Positions 1 to 6,531 of a stretch of DNA of 64,000 nucleotides are shown piece after piece; position 1 is the first letter of the stretch; every line of letters starts with the position of its first letter. Source of the DNA: Enterococcaceae bacterium OF42-14pH9A (lineage in GTDB: Bacteria; Bacillota; Bacilli; Lactobacillales; Enterococcaceae). A model generated the notes under the pieces. It did not search any database. It had not been told where the DNA came from and saw nothing but the letters and a program-made list of their open reading frames with translations. The stretch is from contig JAQEYU010000001.1 in assembly GCA_027692465.1 (NCBI GenBank), positions 186,001 to 250,000 on the forward strand. Direction: 5' to 3'. Both the position numbers and the translations under genes were made by a program.

Positions 1-35
1 AAGAAGAAATCGAATCAATCGAAATTATTGATTAG
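1..35 (+). CDS. 3' end of an upstream phage gene (partial)
   Basis: Only the last codons are visible. In frame 3 the sequence reads EEIESIEIID and then a TAG stop at 33-35. By position, just before the scaffold and capsid genes, it could be the tail of a portal or minor head protein. That is inference from gene order, because too little sequence is present to identify a family. Confidence 0.4.
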   Translation, partial: EEIESIEIID

Positions 36-171
36 CACACAGTCGCAATGTGATTGAGTGCTATTTTTGTGCCTAAAAATGGTGAACCTTATGAAAAATG
101 AGAAATGGCAGCAAATGACCTTGAGAGAGGTAGTTGGCCTTTTTAATTTAAAAAAGAGAGGATTTTGCAAA

Positions 172-444
172 ATGAAATACAGAAAGAAGCCAGTCGTTAT
201 TGAAGCCTTCCAATACGACGGTGACCTCATGGCGAGCAATGGGAAATATTATGTTCCGGAGTGGGCTGCTAAGGCTGACAAAAATGGCATCTTCAAAATT
301 AAAGGACAGGGTGACCTGTATATTACTACTCTTGAGGGCGATATGTTGGTAAACGTTGGTGATTATGTGATTCGGGGAGTGAATGGCGAACTCTATCCAT
401 GCAAACCGGATATTTTCAGAAAAACCTATGAGCTCATTGATTAA
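172..444 (+). CDS. small phage protein of unknown function, 90 aa
   Basis: Starts MKYRKKPVVIEAFQYDG. The N-terminus and the later GDYVIRG motif resemble small phage proteins often found near the packaging/head junction, but I know no firm function. An in-frame ATG exists at 58. I chose 172 because a purine-rich AGAGAGGA lies upstream and the protein begins there like its relatives. The gene stands between the end of the upstream head gene and a terminator-like hairpin, so it may be a separate small cassette. Function unknown. Confidence 0.75.
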   Translation: MKYRKKPVVIEAFQYDGDLMASNGKYYVPEWAAKADKNGIFKIKGQGDLYITTLEGDMLVNVGDYVIRGVNGELYPCKPDIFRKTYELID

Positions 445-446
445 TT

Positions 447-475
447 AGTCCTAGCAATAGGGCTTTTTATTTTGC
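447..475 (+). terminator. short hairpin terminator after the 90-aa phage gene
   Basis: A 7-bp stem (AGTCCTA / TAGGGCT, one G-T pair) with a GCAA tetraloop is followed by a T-rich run. It lies a few bases after the stop at 444 and before the scaffold gene. Confidence 0.6.
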
Positions 476-558
476 CTTTTTTGCTGTTGTAGGCGTTAAA
501 GAACAACGCTCCTAATCGTGGTCGTCGCCACGTAAAAAAATCGAAAGGAAGATGTTTT

Positions 559-1095
559 ATGAACCGAGAAGAACTGAAGAAGATGGGGTTGACAGATGAG
601 CAAATCAACCAGGTAATGGCCAGCCATGGTCAGTCAGTAAATGCTTTAAATGCTGAAGTTGCTAATTGGAAAAAAGCTTCTGAGGATGCTAAGGCAGAAA
701 CAGTTGACAAGGAGAAGGAAATTGAACGTCTGAAACCATTTGAAGAGCAAGTCGGCACTCTTACAACGGAAAATGGCGAACTCAAATCTAAGGCTTCTAC
801 TGCTGAAAAGAACAGTAAAGTAGTTGCTGCTTTGGCTAAATCAAACGCTCATGATGTCACCGATTTGATGAAGTTTCTCGACCAGGATTCCATCACTTTG
901 GATGATAAGGGAAATTTGCAGGGCCTTGATAGTCAGTTGAAGTCCTTGCAAGAAGGTAAGGCGTGGTTGTTTCAAACCGGTAAACCGGCCGTACCGTCTT
1001 ATGATCCAGCTGGTGGTGTGGATCCGAAAGCACCTAAAACGATGGCGGAAGCAATCGAATCCGGCATCAAATCACAATTAAAAGGAGATGCATGA
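559..1095 (+). CDS. phage scaffolding protein (GP20-like)
   Basis: A 178-residue, highly charged protein with an N-terminal MNREELKKMGL start, a long coiled-coil-forming middle (residues about 25-90) and a less structured C-terminus. This composition, length and placement directly before the major capsid gene fit the Gram-positive phage scaffold family (Phage_GP20). Such proteins guide capsid assembly and leave or are degraded during maturation. A Shine-Dalgarno AAAGGAAG precedes the ATG at 559. The capsid gene follows after three bases, indicating one transcript. Confidence 0.85.
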   Translation: MNREELKKMGLTDEQINQVMASHGQSVNALNAEVANWKKASEDAKAETVDKEKEIERLKPFEEQVGTLTTENGELKSKASTAEKNSKVVAALAKSNAHDVTDLMKFLDQDSITLDDKGNLQGLDSQLKSLQEGKAWLFQTGKPAVPSYDPAGGVDPKAPKTMAEAIESGIKSQLKGDA

Positions 1096-1098
1096 TAA

Positions 1099-2070
1099 AT
1101 GCCAGTAACATTACTAGAAGCACAAAAAAATGTGCAGGATGACTTGCAATTAGGAGTCATCGATGAATTCCGAAAAAATAATTTCTTGTTGGATACTTTA
1201 ACCTTTGACGATGCTGTTTCACCAACAGGTGGCGGCACCACCTTAACTTATTCGTATACTCGGTTGAAAACTCAACCTACTGCTGATTTTCGTGAAGTGA
1301 ACTCTGAATATACTCCTCATGAAGTTGAAAAGGAACGTCATTCTGTTGACTTGAAAATCTTTGGTGGATCTTACCAAATTGACCGCGTGATTGCGAATAT
1401 GGGTGGGATTGTAAAAGAAGTTGAATTGCAACAGGCTCAAAAAATCAAAGCTGCTTCTGCTTTATTTAACGATACTGTTATCAATGGCGATTCTGCTGTT
1501 AACGCTAAAGCTTTTGATGGCTTAGACAAGGCCTTGGCAGGTTCTACGACTGAGTTTGACACCGGGCTTATTGATTTATCTACTTCTGCAACTATTGATA
1601 CAAACTACAAATATTTCGTTGATGCGTTAGATGAGTTCTTGATGGGCTTGGATGGCGAACCTGGCGCATTGATGGGAAATTCAATGATGATTGCTCGGAT
1701 TCGTGCTGTGGCCCGTCGCATGGGGCAATACCAAGAGACAAAAGATGGTTTCGGTCGGGTAATCTCTAATTACGGTATCGTTCCATTGGTAGACTTAGGC
1801 GCTAAAGCCGGTTCTAATGATCCAATCGTATCTACTAAAGCTGATGGGACGACTTCCCTTTATGCTGTGCGCTTTGGCTTGGATGGGTTCCATGGTGTTA
1901 CTACTGCGGACGGCATGCCAATCAAAACTTGGTTGCCTGATTTTTCTAAAGCGGGAGCTGTGAAAACTGGTGAAGTTGAAATGTTGGCAGCCGTAGCCTT
2001 GAAAGCGACAAAAGCCGCTGGTGTATTCCGTAATATACAAATCAAACCTGCAACTGGTGGAGGTGAGTAA
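1099..2070 (+). CDS. major capsid protein
   Basis: 323 residues, beginning MPVTLLEAQKN. It contains the stretch HSVDLKIFGGSYQIDR and an MMIARIRAVARRMG segment, as in HK97-fold coat proteins of Gram-positive temperate phages. It follows the scaffold gene and precedes the neck genes, the standard place for the shell protein. AAAGGAGATGC provides the ribosome binding site. Gene order and length support the call; the fold is inferred from family resemblance. Confidence 0.88.
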   Translation: MPVTLLEAQKNVQDDLQLGVIDEFRKNNFLLDTLTFDDAVSPTGGGTTLTYSYTRLKTQPTADFREVNSEYTPHEVEKERHSVDLKIFGGSYQIDRVIANMGGIVKEVELQQAQKIKAASALFNDTVINGDSAVNAKAFDGLDKALAGSTTEFDTGLIDLSTSATIDTNYKYFVDALDEFLMGLDGEPGALMGNSMMIARIRAVARRMGQYQETKDGFGRVISNYGIVPLVDLGAKAGSNDPIVSTKADGTTSLYAVRFGLDGFHGVTTADGMPIKTWLPDFSKAGAVKTGEVEMLAAVALKATKAAGVFRNIQIKPATGGGE

Positions 2071-2071
2071 G

Positions 2072-2365
2072 ATGGCCAAAATTATCGCACCGAATAAACA
2101 ATACACAGGAGTTTCGGCTAGCGTTGCCTTTGCCCAAGGTGTTGGACAAACGGAAAATCCAAAACTCATTCAATGGTTCAAAGATCATGGCTATACAGTT
2201 GAAGAGCCGAAAGCTGTTGCCAAAGCTAAAGCAGAACCAAAAATAGATAGTAAATCGGAGCCAAAAGCAGAACCAAAAGGGGAGGCAACGGATGATGGAA
2301 AATCTACAAAGCCTAGTTCTAAAGCTGTTGCCAAAGCTAAAGCAGCTGCTGAAGATTCCAAGTGA
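2072..2365 (+). CDS. small Ala/Lys-rich phage protein after capsid, 97 aa
   Basis: Starts MAKIIAPNKQYTGVSASVAF, which looks like a short folded N-terminal module (about 45 residues). A low-complexity tail rich in K, A, E and P follows, with KAVAKAKA appearing twice. The ATG at 2072 is preceded by GGAGGTGAG, which also covers the end of the capsid gene. An upstream in-frame ATG at 2021 lies inside the capsid gene and was rejected. The last 74 bases are also read in another frame as the start of the next gene. Function unknown; the place suggests a head accessory protein. Confidence 0.75.
   Translation: MAKIIAPNKQYTGVSASVAFAQGVGQTENPKLIQWFKDHGYTVEEPKAVAKAKAEPKIDSKSEPKAEPKGEATDDGKSTKPSSKAVAKAKAAAEDSK
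2210..2345 (+). repeat. 25-bp exact direct repeat within overlapping genes
   Basis: The same 25 bases occur at 2210-2234 and 2321-2345. In the frame of the 97-aa protein they encode KAVAKAKA both times. In the frame of the next gene the second copy encodes the start-proximal LKLLPKLKQ segment. Confidence 0.85.
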
Positions 2366-2684
2366 TCAATCTGATTTAGATGAAGTTCTGAAGTTCGCAC
2401 TCGAGACTGAAATCATGGATGTGCTGAATTATTGCAATCTGGAAGACTTGCCTTGGCAGTTGGAAAATACTGTGATCATGATGACTAGAGATCTTATTGA
2501 AGCTACTCAGTTAGTACTATCTGCTGATGAAGTTTCAGAGGGACAAGTTAAGTCAATTACTGAAGGGGATTTTTCTATTACAAAAGCAACGTCTGCCGAA
2601 ATGATGGCCGCCATGGTGAATGTTCCTTCTTTTTCTCAAAACTATGAAGATCGTCTCAACTCATTTCGAAAGTTTCGGTGGTGA
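2292..2684 (+). CDS. head-tail connector (gp6-like), 130 aa
   Basis: A helical 130-residue protein with the layout of HK97 gp6 / SPP1 gp15-type connectors: LLPKLKQLLKI, acidic linker, VLKFALETEIMDVLNYCNLEDLP, and a long C-terminal helix. Such adaptors bind the portal ring and continue the neck. The start at 2292 is backed by a strong GGGGAGG at 2279-2285. It overlaps the preceding gene by 74 bases in a different frame, more than the usual 1-20 bases. A second ATG follows at once (2295). Confidence 0.75.
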   Translation: MMENLQSLVLKLLPKLKQLLKIPSDQSDLDEVLKFALETEIMDVLNYCNLEDLPWQLENTVIMMTRDLIEATQLVLSADEVSEGQVKSITEGDFSITKATSAEMMAAMVNVPSFSQNYEDRLNSFRKFRW

Positions 2685-2688
2685 GTCT

Positions 2689-3054
2689 ATGGGAATTTAT
2701 GATTACGCAAAGAAGGAATTTGAAAAACAATACGATTCCTTACTGACTGTATCTGTCAATGAACCAGTAAAAGTTGGAGCTGTCACTAAACCAAAATGGG
2801 TTGAGAAAATCACTAATCAGCCATGCAGGATTGCCCAAAAACGGGTGGTAAATCCATCTACAGAAGGCAATGCGCCCCAGGTGTCGTACATCACCACTCT
2901 TTACTGTGACCCTGTGACAGAGATACCACCTGGTAGCCGAATTAAGGTTACCGATGTGCATGGTGTCACTCGAGACTACAAACGATCCTCTGAAGGATTC
3001 AGTAGCTACCGGACGCACCAAGAGATTGTGATGGAAAGGGTGTTTGTATTATGA
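2689..3054 (+). CDS. head closure / neck protein
   Basis: 121 residues starting MGIYDYAKKEFEKQYDS, with a beta-rich middle and the segment DVHGVTRDYKRSSEG. Length and position (after the gp6-like connector, before the gp10-like protein) match the head-closure or stopper protein of contractile- and long-tailed phages. An upstream in-frame ATG at 2620 lies inside the previous gene. I chose 2689, which follows the previous stop by four bases. The stop overlaps the next start as ATGA. Confidence 0.7.
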   Translation: MGIYDYAKKEFEKQYDSLLTVSVNEPVKVGAVTKPKWVEKITNQPCRIAQKRVVNPSTEGNAPQVSYITTLYCDPVTEIPPGSRIKVTDVHGVTRDYKRSSEGFSSYRTHQEIVMERVFVL

Positions 3055-3521
3055 GCGGTGACGGCTTTTTCTTTGAGGAATTCGAACAGTTCGCTGCCAA
3101 TTTTCACAAAACACTTCAAGAAGAAACGTTTGTGATTGACGTTATGAATCATCTTGGCAACATCATGATTCGGGAAGTGAAAGCCAAAACGCCAGTTGGG
3201 CAGTATGACGGGTCCGTATTTTTTGTTAAAGGAGGAAAACTCCTAGTCTTTGAAGGAGGAACTAAAAGGACTGGGGGCTATCTTCGACGAAATTGGATTC
3301 TTGACGGATGCACAAAAGAGGGCGACACCTATGTGGTTACTATCTCCAATAATACGGAATATGCGTCATACGTTGAGAACGGACACCGCACTGCGGACCA
3401 TTCAGGTTGGGTCGAAGGTCAGTTCTTCATGAAAATCACCATGGATGAAATCATGGACCAACTACCATCAATCGTTGGGCCAGCTTACAAAGAATACTTG
3501 ATGAAATTCGGATTCAGTTAG
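3051..3521 (+). CDS. HK97 gp10-like head-tail joining protein
   Basis: 156 residues. The pattern IREVKAKTPVGQYDG followed by GGYLRRNW and ASYVENGHRT is typical of the HK97-gp10 tail-component family, which sits at the head-tail interface. Translation is coupled to the preceding gene by an ATGA overlap at 3051. The downstream gene starts 11 bases after the stop behind TTAGGAGTGATC. Confidence 0.85.
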   Translation: MSGDGFFFEEFEQFAANFHKTLQEETFVIDVMNHLGNIMIREVKAKTPVGQYDGSVFFVKGGKLLVFEGGTKRTGGYLRRNWILDGCTKEGDTYVVTISNNTEYASYVENGHRTADHSGWVEGQFFMKITMDEIMDQLPSIVGPAYKEYLMKFGFS

Positions 3522-3531
3522 GAGTGATCAA

Positions 3532-3954
3532 ATGGATGTTACTTTAGCGATTGCCAATCAATTAGCCAAGATTGTTCCGGGAGCAACGATTTATCGTGAA
3601 CAGCAGGAACAAAGCTTTGACGAACCGTCTTTTTATGTTTATGAGATCACTGCTACTGGAGACGGTGAAGTAAACCGCTATGAGATGAGAAAACATACCT
3701 TATGCATTATGTGGTTTCCTGATAGTCGCCTAGATGACCCGGGACCAAGAGAACAGTGCGAAATCATGCGTGAGAAGCTCTTAGACGAGTTTCAGCGTTT
3801 GGACGAATTATCTATCGGTGTGTTCGGGAAAGAAGCCAAGATGGTTGATGGTGCGCTACAGCTCACCTTCCGAATGAGATACAGGACTGTGCCAAATGAC
3901 GAGACACCAAAATTAGAAACACTAGATCAACAAGGAGGTCTGAAACGTGGCTAA
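3532..3954 (+). CDS. tail terminator-type protein (DUF6838-like)
   Basis: 140 residues with the start MDVTLAIANQLAKIVPGATIY, a YEITATGDGEVNRYE strand pair and an RMRYRTV ending. In PBSX-like contractile phages a protein of this size lies between the gp10-like protein and the sheath and is regarded as the tail terminator. AGGAGTGATCAA is the ribosome binding site. The last bases overlap the next gene's GTG start. Confidence 0.65.
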   Translation: MDVTLAIANQLAKIVPGATIYREQQEQSFDEPSFYVYEITATGDGEVNRYEMRKHTLCIMWFPDSRLDDPGPREQCEIMREKLLDEFQRLDELSIGVFGKEAKMVDGALQLTFRMRYRTVPNDETPKLETLDQQGGLKRG

Positions 3955-4141
3955 ACGAGTTACAAAATCAGTACCAAAAGAGCCGACTGAGCCAAGATAT
4001 CCGAAAGCAGATATTTTGAAGTCGGCTGAATTTACCAAAATCGAACGAGACTTTTTGAGTGCGTATCTGCCTGATGGTACCCATACCATTGCAGAAGCGA
4101 AAAAGGTTCTCGAAAAAATTAGAAAAGGAGCTGTGAAATAA
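3947..4141 (+). CDS. small basic phage protein before the sheath, 64 aa
   Basis: Starts with GTG (MAKRVTKSVPKEP), with AGGAGG directly upstream, and overlaps the previous gene by 8 bases. The protein is lysine-rich and ends in a short helix (TIAEAKKVLEKIRKGAVK). The TAATG overlap with the sheath start indicates coupled translation. I do not recognise a family. Its constant place before the sheath gene hints at a tail or neck accessory role, which is inference. Confidence 0.7.
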   Translation: MAKRVTKSVPKEPTEPRYPKADILKSAEFTKIERDFLSAYLPDGTHTIAEAKKVLEKIRKGAVK

Positions 4142-5445
4142 TGGCAGGTGGAACATGGCAAGCACAAAACAAAGTGCGCCCTGGCGCGTATATCAATATT
4201 AATTCAACAGGTAATGTCGGCACCACGGATTCTACTCGTGGGGTAATGACGTTGCCTTTAGTTTTGGACTTTGGTCCGGAAAAGAAAGTAGTGGAGGTAG
4301 CAGCAAATACGAACCTAACTCAGTTCGGCTATGACTTGGCGGATCCAAAGATGTTGCTTTTGCGTGAGGCTTTAAAACAAGCCGCAACGGTATTACTTTA
4401 CCGTGTTGGTTCTGGTGCCAAGGCTACCGTGACAGAAGGTCCCGTGACTGCGACTGCCCTGTCTGGTGGAGCTCGGGGAAATGCTATTAACCTAGTTTCT
4501 AAAGCAAATGTGAATGTTACTGGATCTTTTGATGTGGAAACGTATTTGGCAGGCCGATTGATTGATACGCAAACGGCCGCTACAGTTCAAAATCTGAAAG
4601 CCAATACTTTGGTGGAGTTTTCTGGTGAAGGTGATTTGACTGCATTTTCTGTCAGCCTGGAAGGCGGAACAGATACCGCTCCTGCAGTTCAAGATTACAT
4701 GGACTACTTCACAGCTATCCAGGTGTACGATTTTAACGCTATGGCTTTGCCGGTAACGGAAGCTGCTATTAAAACGGCGGGTGCTTCTTTCATCAAGCGG
4801 ATGCGTGATGAGGAGGGTAAGAAATGCCAGCTAGTAGTTGCCGGCTTTGATGCAGACCATGAAGCTGTTATCAACGTGAAAAATGGCGTGAAGCTAGAAG
4901 ATGGAACTGTGATTAGTGCTGAAGAGGCAACTGTTTGGGTAGCTGGTGCGGCTGCAGCAGCTGGTGTAGCTACCTCATTGACCTACCGGAAATATGATGG
5001 TGCCGTGGATGTTAGCCAGCGTTACCTAAATAGCGAAATCATTGCCGCTTTGAAAGCTGGGGAGTTCGTCTTTACCGAAAAACGCGGGGAAGCTGTGATT
5101 GAGCAGGATATTAATAGCCTTCATACTTTCACCAGTGATAAGAGCCAAGATTTCAGCAAAAACCGGGTATTACGGGTATTAGATGATATTGCTAACAACA
5201 CTAAGAAAACGTTCGAGGACAATTTCATCGGTAAGGTCAACAACGATCAGGACGGTCGGGAAATGTTCAAGGCCAACCGGATTACTTACTTCGATACGTT
5301 ACAAGCAGCAGGTGCTATTACCAATTTTGCTGCTGAAGATGTGGAAGTGGTGGCTGGTGAAGCCAAGGATTCCATCTTGATGAATGTTGCTGTCCAACCT
5401 GTTGATGCAATGGAAAAACTTTACATGACCGTGCAAGTGGTCTAA
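4141..5445 (+). CDS. contractile tail sheath protein (XkdK-like)
   Basis: 434 residues, beginning MAGGTWQAQNKVRPGAYI, the hallmark opening of Gram-positive phage sheath proteins (PBSX XkdK family). Domain order: N-terminal strand-exchange arm, variable outer domain (residues about 110-190), conserved core with CQLVVAGFDADHEAVINV and YRKYDGAVDV, and a C-terminal linker ending MEKLYMTVQVV. The sheath shortens around the rigid tube to drive injection. It shows that the prophage has a contractile (myovirus-type) tail. The tube gene follows after 16 bases. Confidence 0.93.
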   Translation: MAGGTWQAQNKVRPGAYININSTGNVGTTDSTRGVMTLPLVLDFGPEKKVVEVAANTNLTQFGYDLADPKMLLLREALKQAATVLLYRVGSGAKATVTEGPVTATALSGGARGNAINLVSKANVNVTGSFDVETYLAGRLIDTQTAATVQNLKANTLVEFSGEGDLTAFSVSLEGGTDTAPAVQDYMDYFTAIQVYDFNAMALPVTEAAIKTAGASFIKRMRDEEGKKCQLVVAGFDADHEAVINVKNGVKLEDGTVISAEEATVWVAGAAAAAGVATSLTYRKYDGAVDVSQRYLNSEIIAALKAGEFVFTEKRGEAVIEQDINSLHTFTSDKSQDFSKNRVLRVLDDIANNTKKTFEDNFIGKVNNDQDGREMFKANRITYFDTLQAAGAITNFAAEDVEVVAGEAKDSILMNVAVQPVDAMEKLYMTVQVV

Positions 5446-5461
5446 GAGAGGGGAATAGGAA

Positions 5462-5926
5462 ATGGGATTTTTAAAAGCAGGAGATGTGATTTCTGGTCGT
5501 GAAGGTACTGCCTACATGACCATCGATGGCCGGAATGTGCCGATGTTTTTCCTTAAAACGATTGAGGCAACTGTTGAGTTAGTCAAAACCGAAGTGCCAG
5601 TTTTGGGAAAACGGACGAACCAACAAAAGGTTACTGGTGCGAACGGCACGGGATCCATGACAATTCACAAGGTAACCAGCGAATTTGCGAATATCGCAGT
5701 GAATTACATGAAGTCAGGTACGATTCCGGACATTACGGTCAAAGTGACCAACGATGATCCGAATTCAACAATTGGTCGGCAAACAGTCTTACTGAAAGAC
5801 GTTATTTTCGATTCGATTGTCATTGCAAAATTGGACGTGGAATCCGAAACCTTAGATGAAGACGTGGATTTCACATTCAGTGACACGGATATTCTTGAAT
5901 CATTTGCCGAACCAACATTAGGCTAA
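5462..5926 (+). CDS. tail tube protein (XkdM-like)
   Basis: 154 residues. MGFLKAGDVISGREGTAYMT is the typical start of XkdM-family tube proteins. The rest contains the MFFLKTIEATVE and TGSMTIHKVTS segments that build the beta-barrel ring of the inner tube. It follows the sheath gene as in PBSX, with AGAGAGGGGAATAGG as ribosome binding site. Confidence 0.92.
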   Translation: MGFLKAGDVISGREGTAYMTIDGRNVPMFFLKTIEATVELVKTEVPVLGKRTNQQKVTGANGTGSMTIHKVTSEFANIAVNYMKSGTIPDITVKVTNDDPNSTIGRQTVLLKDVIFDSIVIAKLDVESETLDEDVDFTFSDTDILESFAEPTLG

Positions 5927-5943
5927 ATTAGGAGGAAACATAC

Positions 5944-6351
5944 ATGAGTAACGTTGTTGATATCAAAAGCTTTTTAGTACCAAATGAGGATGAAACCAAG
6001 GAAGTCAAGTTCGAGCGGTTCCCTGAACCTTTCGTGATTTCTTCTTTGGGTGAAACTGAAAATGACCGTATCAAAAAATCTTGCACCAAAACTCGTCGGA
6101 GTAAATCCGGCAACCTAGTGAAAGATTTGGATACGGATAAATATGGTGATGCCTTACTGGCTCGTTGCGTAGTCACTCCTGATTTGCAAAATGCAGAACT
6201 TCAAGCGTTCTTTGCAACTCCTGGTGATGCGATTGGTACGTTGAAAGCCATGCTTCGCGCTGGTGAGTACGCGAATTTGACCAAAGAAGTTCTTGAATTC
6301 AACGGATTCAACGAAGATGAAGAAGAAATCAAGGATGAAGTAAAAAACTAA
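5944..6351 (+). CDS. tail assembly chaperone, short form (XkdN / gpG-like)
   Basis: 135 residues, MSNVVDIKSFLVPNEDE onward. It is an acidic protein with KIKKSC-like lysines and an ALLARCVVTPDLQNAELQ segment, as in XkdN-type chaperones that coat the tape measure before tube polymerisation. The stop TAA at 6349 directly follows the slippery heptamer A AAA AAC (6342-6348). A -1 shift would extend the protein by 57 residues. AGGAGGAAACATAC precedes the ATG. The gene lies between tube and tape measure, exactly where lambda G/GT-type chaperones are found. Confidence 0.88.
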   Translation: MSNVVDIKSFLVPNEDETKEVKFERFPEPFVISSLGETENDRIKKSCTKTRRSKSGNLVKDLDTDKYGDALLARCVVTPDLQNAELQAFFATPGDAIGTLKAMLRAGEYANLTKEVLEFNGFNEDEEEIKDEVKN

Positions 6352-6521
6352 TTAATGACGGCAACCCCGATTTCGTGTATGCATATCACGCTTACCACGC
6401 AAACGGGATGTTGCCGTCTGTTTTTGCTGCTTTGCCACGTCGGGAGCAACTAGTGATTATGGCTTTCATTGATGTGAAAACAGATCAAGAAAAGAAAGCA
6501 GCTAAGAAATTCAAAAAGTAG
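5944..6521 (+). CDS. tail assembly chaperone, -1 frameshift fusion (gpGT-like)
   Basis: Reading A AAA AAC at 6342-6348 with a -1 slip gives codons CTA ATT AAT GAC GGC onward. That frame stays open to TAG at 6519-6521 and adds LINDGNPDFVYAYHAYHA and then a basic lysine-rich end (KKAAKKFKK), about 192 residues in total. The extension has no suitable start codon with a ribosome binding site of its own and begins right at the slippery site. It also resembles the T-part of other phage chaperones (a conserved DFVYAYH-type opening). Expression ratio cannot be seen from sequence. Confidence 0.82.
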
Positions 6522-6531
6522 GTGAACGCTG

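Noticed and set aside
6352..6521. Independent small gene after the short chaperone
   Set aside because: No start codon with SD at the beginning of the frame, while a slippery heptamer and an open -1 frame explain it better.
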